A stretch of 63,754 nucleotides of DNA from an uncultured Clostridia bacterium (GCA_947177735.1 CAMWVP010000003.1:1-63754); one strand, 5' to 3'; positions 43,796 through 54,064 are shown, counted from the first letter of the stretch. Program-made: numbers and translations. The notes: generated by a model not told the origin, from the sequence alone.

Positions 43796-46700
43796 ATGGC
43801 AACACTCGGAAGTAAGGCGGTCGGCAGTAATGTCAAATTCAAGGTGAGCGGGGCATACAGAGATTTTAAAATCATCAATGTTGAAAACAACCGCATATGG
43901 CTTATTCAAAGGTCACTGGGGTCGGTTAAATGGGATGAGATCAATGGTGAACTTAGCGAATACGCAAGCTATATAGATGGTGCGATTTATGGAAAAATCA
44001 TAAACATCGGGTATGGGAAAGTTTTTATTCTGGCAAAGGAAGACCTTGAAGGTTCGGGAAAAATATCATATCTGAACAGTTATTCCGTAAGCAATTTGGT
44101 AAGCTTTACGGGTGCGATGTGGACTAGTTCCGAAGCCGGCGCGGGTGATGGTAATGCTTGGGGTATCGCCGGTTCTTCAGGAGTGGTTACGGCTATCCCA
44201 AAAACAAACTACAACGGTATTGCGCCTGTGGTTGTTTTGCCTACGGATATTGAGGTCGACAGCGCCGGTCATATTGACGGAAATACGGGCGGCTCGGGGG
44301 AGGGAACTTTGATCGAGGTCGGAAACCCTTTGCCGAATATAACGCTTACATATAACGGCGAAAATCAGACAATGACTTTCACGAATTCTACGCGCTTGAC
44401 GATTGGCGGAAATTCCGCCACTAATGCGGGAACATATACTGCTTGGGCATACCCTAATGCCGGTTGCTGTTGGAAAGACACCAAAACTACCGAGATCAGA
44501 TATATCGAATGGAGTATTGGCAGGAAAAAGGTGTCAAAACCCACGCAAAAGGGAACTCTTACCTATAACGGACATGATCAGACACCCGAGTGGAATAATT
44601 ACACCGATGGCGATGGACAGTTTACAATAGGCGGCGTATATCAAGATAGGATTGAGGCGGATACTTATTTTGCGCAATTTACTCCTACTTCTAATTGCTG
44701 CTGGTCAGACGAAGGAACCGAGACCAGAGAAGCTAGATGGACTATTGGAGCAAAGCGGGTTAAAGTTCCTAAATTGTCCTTCAGTAGCGTTACTTATGAC
44801 AAAACCGATCGTCGCCCCGAACTGGATAACCCGGATGAAGATTTTATATACGTTGATGGATATGATTATCACACCAATGTAGACACATATGAGATAACGT
44901 TCCGTCTTAAAAATACTCAGAGCAGTACTTGGGATGTGAGCGGATATCCTACGGCTAACAGAACCGTTAAGTGGACTATAAATAAGAGAGTAATAGCCTT
45001 GCCGGTTGTTACAAAAACATCTTTTACTTATGATGGGAAAGAGCATATCCCAACGGCGGATTACGATGAGGAATATGTGTCTGTTGAGGGGTATACCGAA
45101 CAAAAAGACGCGCATGAATACACTATAACGTTCCGGCTTAAAGATACGAATAATTGCCGGTGGAATACAACCTATACCGAGAATTTTACGATAGACAGAA
45201 CCGTTAAGTGGACTATAAATAAGAGAGCCGTTAAACCGCCGACTCTGGCTTCTAATACTCTTACTTATAACGGAAATTATCAATATCCGGTTATAAACAA
45301 CCCTGACGAGACTACTGTCAGTTTGAGCGGTGATCTTTCCGCTAAAGATGTGGGCGACTACGAAATAAAGGCAAATCTTGTGGATATAGAGAATTATGAG
45401 TGGGATGTGAGCGGCAAGGGCACAGCGGAGCGCACTCTTAATTGGTATATTACGCGTAAGGTTATTACGGCAACCCCGAAACAAAAGGGCGTTTTAATAT
45501 ACAACGGCAAGGATCAGTCTCCGGAATGGGAAGATTACTATCCCGAGGAACTGGAGATAAGCGGCAGGCTCAGCGCCACCGATGCCAATTCTTATACGGC
45601 AAACTTTACTCCTACGAAGAATTATAAAAGGGCAAACGGCTCTACGGCAGCATTCGGCGTTACATGGAAGATAGATCCCAAGTTATTGCTTGTTCCGCGC
45701 ATTTTGCCCAATGAGTTTGTATACAGCGGGGAAACCTTTTACCCGAAAATAATAGATTTTGATGAAAAAACAATGACGAAAAGCGGCACGGAAAGTGCTA
45801 GGGACGCAAATAGTTATTCGGTGACTTTCGCGCTTGTAAGTACGAGAAACTATAGGTGGAATGATGGTACGTCCATAAAAAAAGAGGTTAAGTGGGATAT
45901 CACGCGAAAACCGATTCCCAAACCTAAGCTTTCTTCATCGAGCTTTGTTTATGACGGAACTTATCATTATGTCGTGCTAGAAGACTTTGATGAGGCGACA
46001 ATGACAAAAAGCGGTACGGAAAGCGCCGTGAATGCAACAAGTTATTCGGTCAAGGTAGGCGTGCGTTCTAATTATCAATGGGATGATTATACTACCGATA
46101 CGTTCCCCTTGTTTTGGAAAATAGAACGTATGGTTATTCCTTATCCTTATGTGGAGAAGGAACTGCATTATAACGGCTTTGAACAGACTCAATCTTTTGC
46201 AAATTACGATTCGGTAAAAATGCGTATGGAGGGAACCGTCAGGGGAACATCTCCAACGAGTTATTCGGCTTCTTTTTATCCAACCAATAATTATATGTGG
46301 AAAGATGGAACAACGGGGAGATATATAGTTAATTGGTATATAAAAAGAAGAATTTTTTCTGTGCCGTACCTGTCTCCCGATAAATTTATTTATGATGGGG
46401 AAGAACACGCTCCCGAAATGATAGGATATAAATTTCCAAATTATACTACAAACCCGATATCTTATACCGGTGTTTCTAAAGCAACCGAAATAGGAGAATA
46501 TTCTGTAACTTTTGATATCAAAAATAAACTCTACAATATGTGGGAGGACGAAACCGATGAGGGTAAGACGGTATATTGGTCTATCGTTTCCGCTGAACCA
46601 AAAGGTATAGGGTATCCAACCCTAAAAGAGACCCTGATATATAACGGCAGCAGTCAATCTCCCGAGTGGGAGAATTATGACGGCACAAAGATGACCATCG

Positions 46701-49132
46701 GCGGAGAAACAGAGGGCATTAACGCAGGAGAATATACCGCTACATTTACCCCCAATACAGGTTTCGTTTGGGCTGACGGGTCTTCCGAACCTTATACGGT
46801 AGTCTGGAAAATTGAAAAGAGAGCCTTTGAAATCCCCGAGCTTATAGATAGTTTCTTTGTTTATGATGGGGAAAGACATTCTCCTCGAATCAAAGGATAT
46901 GTTGAGGGCTTTATGACTATTGACGGCGACAGGGGTGCGGTCGATGTCGGAGAATATGCGGCGCATATCGGACTGGCGGATGCCGAAAACTGTGTGTGGG
47001 CAGATGGTACTGCTGAAAGCAAGCCTCTGACTTGGGAGATAGTCGGGGCTAATATGGTTGCCAACGTTCCGTATCAGATCAATAGTCTGATATACAATGG
47101 AAGCCGGCAATCTCCCGAGTGGGAGAATTACAATCCTTCCGCTATGATACTACTGGGGGGAAATCCTTGGCGCGTGGACGCGGGGCAATATACCGTTTTA
47201 TTCAGGCTGAAAGAAGGGTATATTTGGACTGATGGAAGTACGGGAGACGCAGAGGTAAGATGGGATATCCGGAAATTTCCTGTGGGGATACCGCAAAACC
47301 GCGGCGGGCAGTATGTTGATGCGGGCGGTGTATATTACCCTGTCTGGGATGGTTATGCCGCTTCCATTATGACGATAGGCGGGGAAACTTCCGCAACGGA
47401 TCACGATGTTCATTTAGCGGTTTTTGATTTGAATGACAAAGAGAATTATCGCTGGTCGGATGGAACGCTCGATCCGCAAACGGTTCCGTGGCAGGCGGCT
47501 TTGTTGTATGATCACGATATTAAGCCTGCTCCCGATGATGAGGGCAACGGGTTTGGAGAAAATGACGGAGATCCCGATAAAGTCCCGGAGGACAACGCGG
47601 TCGGCACAGAAGAGAAACCTAATATTGGAGATTTGGATCCCGAAGATATTATCGGGGTCATTGAAAAAGATGTCGATGAGGATATTTGGAGCGTTGGCGA
47701 TGCTGTTCCCATAAAACTCGACGGCGTTGTCGGGAACGTAATATTCAAGGATGCTTGGTTTTACGCATACATAATCGGTTTTGACCACAATGAGGGAATA
47801 GAGGGTAATAAGACCATTCATTTTCAGTTTGCCAAGCTCGATAAGAACAATAGAGAAATCGCTTTTGTCGATAAAAATTACGGCGGTCTAAACGGTGGCT
47901 TTCGCATGAATAAGGCGGAAAGCAGCGAGGGTGGTTGGAAAGACAGTTATATGCGCAATGTTATTTGCGAACAATTTTATAAAGTCTTGCCCGAAAAATG
48001 GCGCAAAATAATAATTCCCATAACAAAGTACACCGATAATGGCGGCGTGGTAACGGCAACGCAGGATAAAATATTTCTTCTTTCCGAGTTTGAATGTCTT
48101 GGGAGAAACGTGTCCTCGAATTCTGATGAAAGCAAGTATCAGGAACAATATGATTATTATAAAGAAAACGGATATAAAGGAAAGGGTATGCACAATTCGG
48201 TAAACGAGGGTTGCGAGTGCTGGCTGCGGTCTCCGTTTGCTGACGACAACGATTCATTTTGTAAAAGTTTTACCAGCTCGGCAAGCCCCGGCGGCGGTTG
48301 TGCGGGAGAACAGTCTGACATATCTCTGGGATTTGCGCCTTGTTTCGCAATCGGGGTGAAGAACAAAGATTCCGGCGGCGGAGAAGCGGAAGAAAACCCA
48401 AAGGGTGAAAAGCTGCATATCCCCAAACAAATCGAGGTTCCGCGTGTGGACGGCAGTCCGAAAACTCCCGAATGGGACGAATTTAACAAAGAGGGAATAG
48501 AAATAATTGGCGGAGATATCGAGGAAACTTTACCCGGGATATACCATATCATTCTTGAGCCTCTGCCAGGGTATATCTGGGAGGACGAAGAGCCGGGAGT
48601 GAAAATAGTTCCGTGGGAGATACTTGATGAGAACGATCCCGAACCCGAGGATCCGCCGCCTATAAAAGTACATATACCTAAGCAGATCAACCCGCCGTAT
48701 TATGACGGCACTTTAAAGATACCAGAATGGGATGAATGGAATAAAATTGCAATAATCACTATCGGCGGCACACTGAGAGAGGTTTTCGTTGATACTTATA
48801 TTGTGACGGTCGAACTTGAGCCGGGGTATATCTGGGAAGATGATACGGTGGAAATAAAGGATCTGCCGTGGGTGATTCTGCCTTTGAGCGAGAAGTTGGA
48901 GGAAGAAGATCCCACAATTCCCGAAGAACCCGATATCATTGAGAGTAAGAAAGAAGACGAACCCGACGATGAGGAAGATTCCGATGATAGAGACGATCAC
49001 GAATTTGACCCGGAGCCCGAGCCGGGAGCTTCGCTCGGAAGCGGTAATGGCTGTTGCTTCTGCGGCTGTGATGATGATTTTGGCGACGATTGCGGTTGTC
49101 ACGATGAGGAAGATCAAAGTGATTCGGGGTAA
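43796..49132 (+). CDS. Giant repeat adhesin with lectin-like domains (1,778 aa)
   Basis: Residues 1-165 look like a DUF6273-type lectin-like domain (WTSSEAGAGDGNAWGIAG, GIAPVVVLPT). Fourteen tandem repeats of about 75-80 residues follow (44318-47500), each of the form LTYNG..Q.PEW..Y..MTIGG...A..Y...F....NY.W.DG....V.W.I, the MBG/Ig-like class. A second DUF6273-like domain (about 47660-48360; FLLSEFECLG, CWLRSPF) and two more repeats come next. The C-terminus is acidic and Cys-rich (GCCFCGCDDDFGDDCGC). It is probably a long tail fibre or carbohydrate-binding spike. GGAAGGTGAG precedes the ATG. Confidence 0.85.
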   Translation: MATLGSKAVGSNVKFKVSGAYRDFKIINVENNRIWLIQRSLGSVKWDEINGELSEYASYIDGAIYGKIINIGYGKVFILAKEDLEGSGKISYLNSYSVSNLVSFTGAMWTSSEAGAGDGNAWGIAGSSGVVTAIPKTNYNGIAPVVVLPTDIEVDSAGHIDGNTGGSGEGTLIEVGNPLPNITLTYNGENQTMTFTNSTRLTIGGNSATNAGTYTAWAYPNAGCCWKDTKTTEIRYIEWSIGRKKVSKPTQKGTLTYNGHDQTPEWNNYTDGDGQFTIGGVYQDRIEADTYFAQFTPTSNCCWSDEGTETREARWTIGAKRVKVPKLSFSSVTYDKTDRRPELDNPDEDFIYVDGYDYHTNVDTYEITFRLKNTQSSTWDVSGYPTANRTVKWTINKRVIALPVVTKTSFTYDGKEHIPTADYDEEYVSVEGYTEQKDAHEYTITFRLKDTNNCRWNTTYTENFTIDRTVKWTINKRAVKPPTLASNTLTYNGNYQYPVINNPDETTVSLSGDLSAKDVGDYEIKANLVDIENYEWDVSGKGTAERTLNWYITRKVITATPKQKGVLIYNGKDQSPEWEDYYPEELEISGRLSATDANSYTANFTPTKNYKRANGSTAAFGVTWKIDPKLLLVPRILPNEFVYSGETFYPKIIDFDEKTMTKSGTESARDANSYSVTFALVSTRNYRWNDGTSIKKEVKWDITRKPIPKPKLSSSSFVYDGTYHYVVLEDFDEATMTKSGTESAVNATSYSVKVGVRSNYQWDDYTTDTFPLFWKIERMVIPYPYVEKELHYNGFEQTQSFANYDSVKMRMEGTVRGTSPTSYSASFYPTNNYMWKDGTTGRYIVNWYIKRRIFSVPYLSPDKFIYDGEEHAPEMIGYKFPNYTTNPISYTGVSKATEIGEYSVTFDIKNKLYNMWEDETDEGKTVYWSIVSAEPKGIGYPTLKETLIYNGSSQSPEWENYDGTKMTIGGETEGINAGEYTATFTPNTGFVWADGSSEPYTVVWKIEKRAFEIPELIDSFFVYDGERHSPRIKGYVEGFMTIDGDRGAVDVGEYAAHIGLADAENCVWADGTAESKPLTWEIVGANMVANVPYQINSLIYNGSRQSPEWENYNPSAMILLGGNPWRVDAGQYTVLFRLKEGYIWTDGSTGDAEVRWDIRKFPVGIPQNRGGQYVDAGGVYYPVWDGYAASIMTIGGETSATDHDVHLAVFDLNDKENYRWSDGTLDPQTVPWQAALLYDHDIKPAPDDEGNGFGENDGDPDKVPEDNAVGTEEKPNIGDLDPEDIIGVIEKDVDEDIWSVGDAVPIKLDGVVGNVIFKDAWFYAYIIGFDHNEGIEGNKTIHFQFAKLDKNNREIAFVDKNYGGLNGGFRMNKAESSEGGWKDSYMRNVICEQFYKVLPEKWRKIIIPITKYTDNGGVVTATQDKIFLLSEFECLGRNVSSNSDESKYQEQYDYYKENGYKGKGMHNSVNEGCECWLRSPFADDNDSFCKSFTSSASPGGGCAGEQSDISLGFAPCFAIGVKNKDSGGGEAEENPKGEKLHIPKQIEVPRVDGSPKTPEWDEFNKEGIEIIGGDIEETLPGIYHIILEPLPGYIWEDEEPGVKIVPWEILDENDPEPEDPPPIKVHIPKQINPPYYDGTLKIPEWDEWNKIAIITIGGTLREVFVDTYIVTVELEPGYIWEDDTVEIKDLPWVILPLSEKLEEEDPTIPEEPDIIESKKEDEPDDEEDSDDRDDHEFDPEPEPGASLGSGNGCCFCGCDDDFGDDCGCHDEEDQSDSG

Positions 49133-49210
49133 TTTTACGGCAGGCTGCTGAATTTTTGTATATTCCCGTAAAATGACTTAACAGGGCTGTATGGGATGCT
49201 ATACAGCTCT
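49133..49210 (+). terminator. Two stem-loops after the giant adhesin gene
   Basis: TTTTACGG (49133-49140) pairs with CCGTAAAA (49166-49173), and AGGGCTGTAT (49183-49192) with ATACAGCTCT (49201-49210, one G-U). T-tracts are weak, so termination is possible but not certain. Confidence 0.5.
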
Positions 49211-49251
49211 GATTATATCAATAGTTATTTACGGAAAACGGAGGTGTTTTT

Positions 49252-50337
49252 TTGGCTGAAAGCGCACGTATTAATGTTTCGGGGATAACTCCTGTGGCAG
49301 AGGGTGATAATTGGTTTGTTATTGATGAATCGGGTGGTTTTTCTGTTGATCGTTCTATAAATGCAACAGTATATCTTGTAGGCGGCGGTTGTGATGGCGG
49401 AGAGGGAGATTGGATAGGATACGATGCAGTACAGGACTCCGATGGATATTGGAGCAAGGTTGAGGGGACTGGTACAGGAACTTCTTACGCGGGGGACGGC
49501 GGAGATGGTGGGTATGTGTTTACTGCTTCGGGCGTTAAGATAGGTAAACAGCAAAATTGCACCGCGGTAATTGCCGAAAACAATGACAAAAGCGGTACTT
49601 CTCTTATTGTAAACGGTGTTACCTATAAATGCGACAGTTCGGGGTATATTGGTCGAACTGGGGGTAAAGGTGGCGGGGTAAAACTGTCAACAGAGATAAT
49701 TCAACCTACAAACGGGCAGAACGGAGTCACTACCCCGTTTCAAGTAGTGGGAAGTTCCGGCGGCGGCGGATTATCTTGTAACGGATTCAATGTTACTCCG
49801 GATGATGGCAACGTTTCTAAAATTGGCGAAGGCGGAGAGGGTGCGGGGAGCACCATCGAGCATCATAGCCCCGGAACAGATGCTGTAAATTACGGCTGCG
49901 GCGGTGGTGGCGGCGCGATATGCGGACAGATTGGAGAGGGGCAGTTTGGCGGCAAAGGCAAGCAGGGATGTATTATAGTGGTTTACTCGGAGGAAACTGA
50001 TGAGCCCAAAAATCTTGTTGTAGTGCGGCATTATAAGAAAACTTGCATCACTCGCAGGACTTGTAATACCGCTTATTCGTCTGCAAGCAAGCGTACGAAT
50101 TGTTGTTCCGTCGAGAATACCACTCCCGCTGAAAAGAATACGTCGGGAAACTCCGAGTTTGATTTCAGACCGCCTTCCGTTGCTCCCAGTTTTGGCGGAA
50201 ATACGGGTGCCTCAGAAACCGTTTATATTCGTTCCGCCAGTGGGGTTGAAGATATTGAAAAGGAAAACGCCGAAATGGAAACCGAAATTTCCATGTTGCA
50301 AGAAAAACTAAACAAACTCAAAGCGGAGAGGGGGTAA
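49252..50337 (+). CDS. Glycine-rich adhesin with C-terminal coiled coil (361 aa)
   Basis: One full glycine-rich module (about residues 1-250): VYLVGGGCDGGEG, GTSLIVNGVTYKCD, GSSGGGG, NYGCGGGGGAIC and KGKQGCIIVVYS. A linker with several Cys (CITRRTCNT, NCCSVE) and a coiled coil (VEDIEKENAEMETEISMLQE) follow, which would trimerise or attach the adhesin. TTG start after GGAGGTG. The next gene is a paralogue 5 nt downstream. Confidence 0.82.
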   Translation: MAESARINVSGITPVAEGDNWFVIDESGGFSVDRSINATVYLVGGGCDGGEGDWIGYDAVQDSDGYWSKVEGTGTGTSYAGDGGDGGYVFTASGVKIGKQQNCTAVIAENNDKSGTSLIVNGVTYKCDSSGYIGRTGGKGGGVKLSTEIIQPTNGQNGVTTPFQVVGSSGGGGLSCNGFNVTPDDGNVSKIGEGGEGAGSTIEHHSPGTDAVNYGCGGGGGAICGQIGEGQFGGKGKQGCIIVVYSEETDEPKNLVVVRHYKKTCITRRTCNTAYSSASKRTNCCSVENTTPAEKNTSGNSEFDFRPPSVAPSFGGNTGASETVYIRSASGVEDIEKENAEMETEISMLQEKLNKLKAERG

Positions 50338-50342
50338 GCAAT

Positions 50343-51239
50343 ATGGCTGAAAGTATTGATATCTCGGGTATAGACCCGGCTGTATGGGGAGACGATTGGT
50401 TTTTGTTGGACAAGTCGGGGTCATTTGCTTTGGGTACTTCGGTTATGGCGACCGTATATCTTGTGGGCGGTGGATGCGATGGGCGTCAAGGCAGGATTAA
50501 CCGTGATGATTGTATGATTTACGGCGGAGAGGGAGGCGATGGCGGGAATGTATTTAAATTTAATACTAAACTCGGGGCAAACGTTGAATATACTGCTATC
50601 ATCGCGGAAGTCGGAGACAAGCTGGGTACGAGTCTTGAGGTAAATGGTACGGTTTATTCCAGCGGCAGGCGTGGTTGCGTTTCCCACCGTGGCGGTACGG
50701 GAGGGATTATATCGTCTTATGGGATAGTGAGAAATCCGTCTGATGGGGATGACGGGGTCGTTACACCATATGGCTATATTGGTTCTTCCGGAGGCGGCGG
50801 GCTTGCAAGTACCAAAATAGCGCAGACCGGTATGAGCTCGGGCGGCATTGGCGCAGGGGGAGCACAGCGGCATTTTCATCCCGAATTCCCATACGGCGGA
50901 GATCTGAATTTTAACCCGCCTGCCAATGCTATGAATTACGGCTGCGGTGGTGGCGGCGGTACATTTTGCGAAATTGAGGGGCGTGTTGGAGATGTGGGCA
51001 AAGGGATGGGTGGCTGTATTATCATAGTGTGGAAAGAAACAAATGATGACGCAGACCGTACTATTCGCTTTTATAATACCGGTAAATCGCACACCACTTC
51101 CACGGGCGCGGCTGCCGCAGTCGCGCATATGTCGGATGAGCCGGATAAAATAAACAAGCGTAACGTGGAGCTTAAGAAAAAACTTGTCGAGTTGGAAGCA
51201 GAGATAGCGGAGTTTGAAAGAAACGTAAATAACACATAA
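50343..51239 (+). CDS. Glycine-rich adhesin paralogue (298 aa)
   Basis: Same build as the preceding gene: one module with VYLVGGGCDGRQG, GTSLEVNGTVYSSG, IGSSGGGG, NYGCGGGGGTFC and GKGMGGCIIIVW, then a short linker and a coiled coil (KRNVELKKKLVELEAEIAEF). The Cys after TVY seen in the sister module (YKC) is replaced by Ser. It probably arose by duplication; the two may form a mixed or alternative tip. ATG follows GAGAGGGGG. Confidence 0.82.
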   Translation: MAESIDISGIDPAVWGDDWFLLDKSGSFALGTSVMATVYLVGGGCDGRQGRINRDDCMIYGGEGGDGGNVFKFNTKLGANVEYTAIIAEVGDKLGTSLEVNGTVYSSGRRGCVSHRGGTGGIISSYGIVRNPSDGDDGVVTPYGYIGSSGGGGLASTKIAQTGMSSGGIGAGGAQRHFHPEFPYGGDLNFNPPANAMNYGCGGGGGTFCEIEGRVGDVGKGMGGCIIIVWKETNDDADRTIRFYNTGKSHTTSTGAAAAVAHMSDEPDKINKRNVELKKKLVELEAEIAEFERNVNNT

Positions 51240-51307
51240 TGTTTCGCATTGTTTTATTGTGGTTAAGCGTTTCGTGAATAAAATGGAGTACGGGAGGATA
51301 AAGAAAA

Positions 51308-51652
51308 ATGGATAAGCAGAAGTGTTTTGATAAGTTAGATGAATTGGCGGAATATGAGAATGGTTGGGGCGGATGTCTCGGCGGTACAGCGTTCTCAAAG
51401 ATGCTGTTGGAGCGTTGTTACCGCTTGGTCGAACAAATGGAGACCGAGCCTGAGATACGACCTACCGTCGAAAACTGCATTGCAATGGACTTTGACACAT
51501 CAGAAATAGGCATTGAAATATCTGTTTCGGATAATGCTGTCAAAGGATTTGTTTCCGATGTGGATGATAATTACAGTTGTTTTGCTTTTGACGATGAGGA
51601 AAGCGCGGTCATTTTTTGGAACACAATGACAAAACTCTTTGGCAAATCTTGA
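51308..51652 (+). CDS. Small hypothetical protein (114 aa)
   Basis: Starts MDKQKCFDKLDELAEYENGWGG, a pattern (LxELAxxxxGWxG) seen in a widespread family of small proteins of unknown role often encoded beside phage and toxin genes; the similarity is by eye. The rest is an alpha/beta fold with an acidic face. GGGAGGATAAAG precedes the ATG. It sits between two adhesin genes. Confidence 0.6.
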   Translation: MDKQKCFDKLDELAEYENGWGGCLGGTAFSKMLLERCYRLVEQMETEPEIRPTVENCIAMDFDTSEIGIEISVSDNAVKGFVSDVDDNYSCFAFDDEESAVIFWNTMTKLFGKS

Positions 51653-51688
51653 TGAAACAGTTATTTTATTAGACAAAGGTGGCGAGTT

Positions 51689-54049
51689 ATGCAAGTCAGA
51701 GGTATCGATGTATCGAGTTATAATGGAGATATTGATTTTCAAAAAGTTAAGGAGAGCGGCATTGAATTCGTTATAATAAAAGCCGGAGAATGGGATCACA
51801 CGGTTCCAAAGTTTGAGGAGAATTTTGCTGCCGCAAAACAAGCCGGACTTCACGTTGGATTTTACTGGTTCTCGGACGCGGAAACTGTTTTTGAATCGGA
51901 GAAAGAGGCTAATGCTTGTATTACGGCTCTTAAGGGTAAACAATTTGACTATCCTGTCTTTATTGATCTTGAAAACGATTTTCAGCATGAAAAAGGAAAA
52001 GAAACTTGCTCGGGTATAGTGAGAACTTTTTGTGAAAAACTGAAGAACTCGGGATACTATACAGGTCTGTATACCGCCTCTTCTTGGCTTGATGATGTCA
52101 TTGAGGAAGATATCAAGAAAAAATACGTTATATGGGTCGCCGATTGGCGTGGCTATGTGGGATATGACGGAGAATACGGACTCTGGCAATGCGGAGTTGG
52201 AGATATTCCTGGTGTTACAGGTGAGGTAGACTTAGATTATTCTTATGTAGACTTCCCAAGTATTATTGCGGAAGGCGGATTTAACAACTATCCGAAAAGA
52301 GATTCGGAGAATGCAGGGGATTCTAACGGCGATTGCCGTGATGTTGCAAACACACTTAGTATAAGAGGTGCGAGTCCCATACTAAGTGGAGAAAAGTGGT
52401 TTTTGATCGATGAGAATTGTGAGTTTACTCTTGAAACGCTTCCGTATGCGAAAGTTAATGTCTACCTAGTTGGCGGTGGTGGGGACGGTGCCGAATGGTT
52501 CCGTGAACAAGGCACTCCCGAGGAAGTTTTTGCTATAGCAAAAAAGAGCCGCGGAGGTTGTGTTTTTAAAAAACAGATATATATAACGGGAAATGTTAAC
52601 TGCAAGGCGGTAGTTGCTGACAGAAATGATCCAGCGGGCACAACTTTGCAAATAGGGGAGGAACTGTACAAATGTGATGATAGCGGTTTTGTTCGCCGAA
52701 AAGCTACTGCAAGCGGCAATGCCAAGATTGACGAGGGCGGCAATTTTAATGCCGAAAACGGTGCTAATGGGGTAGAGACCCCCTACGGTTGGGTAGGCTC
52801 TTCCGGTGGGGGCGGAGGTACTTACAGCATACAAAATTTGCAACGCATTACTGTGAATGCGGGAAAAGGGGGCATCGGCGCCGGAGATGGGGGAGCTGTC
52901 GGGGAAAACGGGAAAGATGCTGTAAATTACGGTTGTGGCGGAGGTGCTGCGGGATTTGGCGGATTTCCGTCAGACGGCAGTGTTGTTGAAACAAAGGCGG
53001 GGCTTGGTATGCCCGGCTGTATTATTTTCGAAATGCTGGATGGCGGGATGTGCTCGGGCAACACTGAGAGTTCCGGCGGAAGTTTAGGTAGTTCAAGCGG
53101 CTGTTATTTGCCTTGCTATTTTTCTTGCCCAGACCCCGCGGAAAGTACTTCTACATGTACAACGGAAACCGATTATAGGCTTGTGTATAATGGAAGTGTG
53201 CCAATCGTTACAAAAAATACGGTTACTACTGAAACTGGCGGAGGCGAAGTTTCAAACGTTGAAGATAAAGCTTCTGACAGTGCGGATAAAGCCTCGGTCG
53301 GCACCAACAAAAGGGACTGCGGCTGCGCTGGTAGTAGTTTGGGAAATGCTTGTTCTTGCGTCAGGGGGCGCGGGAAAGGCGGTTGTACAAGCTATGACGC
53401 GGCTAAGTGGGGAGAAAACTGGCTCTTGTTTGATAAAACCGGAGACTATACACTAAATATTGATGAAGAAACTTCGCTTAAAATTTATCTTGTTGGCGGT
53501 GGCTCTGATGGGAAAGATGGTACTTATTACAATAAAGTTGCTTATGGCGGAGATGGCGGAATGGGCGGATATGTCAATATTGTACGTGACGTTATCGTAC
53601 AGAGCGGTAGTTTGAAATTTTCTGTGACCATTGGTGGCAGAGGTAACTCTGTGGGGACTTCTATCATTATTGATGATCGAGAATATTGTTGTAACGGAAG
53701 CGGGTGTACTGTTACTGAATTTGGTGGGCAGAGCGCTTGCGGGTATTTTAGATCATCGGGGAAATTTGTCGTGAAAAATGGCGGGAACGGTGCTAACGGA
53801 GTAGAGACGCCTTATGGTTGGGTAGGTTCTTCTGGAGGCGGTGGAGCAGCTTATAATAGCTCTAAAACCGCAAACCGTGGGAAAGGCGGAATTGGTGCTG
53901 GCGCTGGCGGTACTGTAATTTCGCGGCAAACTTCAAAAGGCGAAAATGCCTCTGGCTATGGTTGTGGCGGTGGCGGCGGCGCTGCAAGCCCTACAGGGTG
54001 GTGCGAGGGCGGCAGAGGTAAGCAAGGGTGCGTGCTAATTACTTGGTAA
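51689..54049 (+). CDS. GH25 lysozyme fused to two glycine-rich adhesin modules (786 aa)
   Basis: Residues 1-195 are a GH25 muramidase: GIDVSSYNGDIDF with the first Asp, FEFVII-type strand VIIKAGEWD, FYWFSDAETV and the catalytic DxE in VFIDLENDF, closing with YGLWQCGVGDIPGV and DLDYSYVD. Two glycine-rich modules follow (about 210-455 and 565-786), each ending NYGCGGG..GC.I. A Cys/Ser-rich linker separates them. The enzyme would cut peptidoglycan between MurNAc and GlcNAc; fusion to an adhesin suggests a virion-bound, locally acting lysin, distinct from the lysis endolysin. Ribosome site AAAGGTGG. Confidence 0.9.
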   Translation: MQVRGIDVSSYNGDIDFQKVKESGIEFVIIKAGEWDHTVPKFEENFAAAKQAGLHVGFYWFSDAETVFESEKEANACITALKGKQFDYPVFIDLENDFQHEKGKETCSGIVRTFCEKLKNSGYYTGLYTASSWLDDVIEEDIKKKYVIWVADWRGYVGYDGEYGLWQCGVGDIPGVTGEVDLDYSYVDFPSIIAEGGFNNYPKRDSENAGDSNGDCRDVANTLSIRGASPILSGEKWFLIDENCEFTLETLPYAKVNVYLVGGGGDGAEWFREQGTPEEVFAIAKKSRGGCVFKKQIYITGNVNCKAVVADRNDPAGTTLQIGEELYKCDDSGFVRRKATASGNAKIDEGGNFNAENGANGVETPYGWVGSSGGGGGTYSIQNLQRITVNAGKGGIGAGDGGAVGENGKDAVNYGCGGGAAGFGGFPSDGSVVETKAGLGMPGCIIFEMLDGGMCSGNTESSGGSLGSSSGCYLPCYFSCPDPAESTSTCTTETDYRLVYNGSVPIVTKNTVTTETGGGEVSNVEDKASDSADKASVGTNKRDCGCAGSSLGNACSCVRGRGKGGCTSYDAAKWGENWLLFDKTGDYTLNIDEETSLKIYLVGGGSDGKDGTYYNKVAYGGDGGMGGYVNIVRDVIVQSGSLKFSVTIGGRGNSVGTSIIIDDREYCCNGSGCTVTEFGGQSACGYFRSSGKFVVKNGGNGANGVETPYGWVGSSGGGGAAYNSSKTANRGKGGIGAGAGGTVISRQTSKGENASGYGCGGGGGAASPTGWCEGGRGKQGCVLITW

Positions 54050-54064
54050 ATTCGACGGTAGATA

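Noticed and set aside
44318..48880. Repeats as a CRISPR array or satellite DNA
   Set aside because: The periodicity is that of about 75-80-residue protein domains in one open frame; nucleotide identity between repeats is low. No CRISPR array is seen anywhere in the window.
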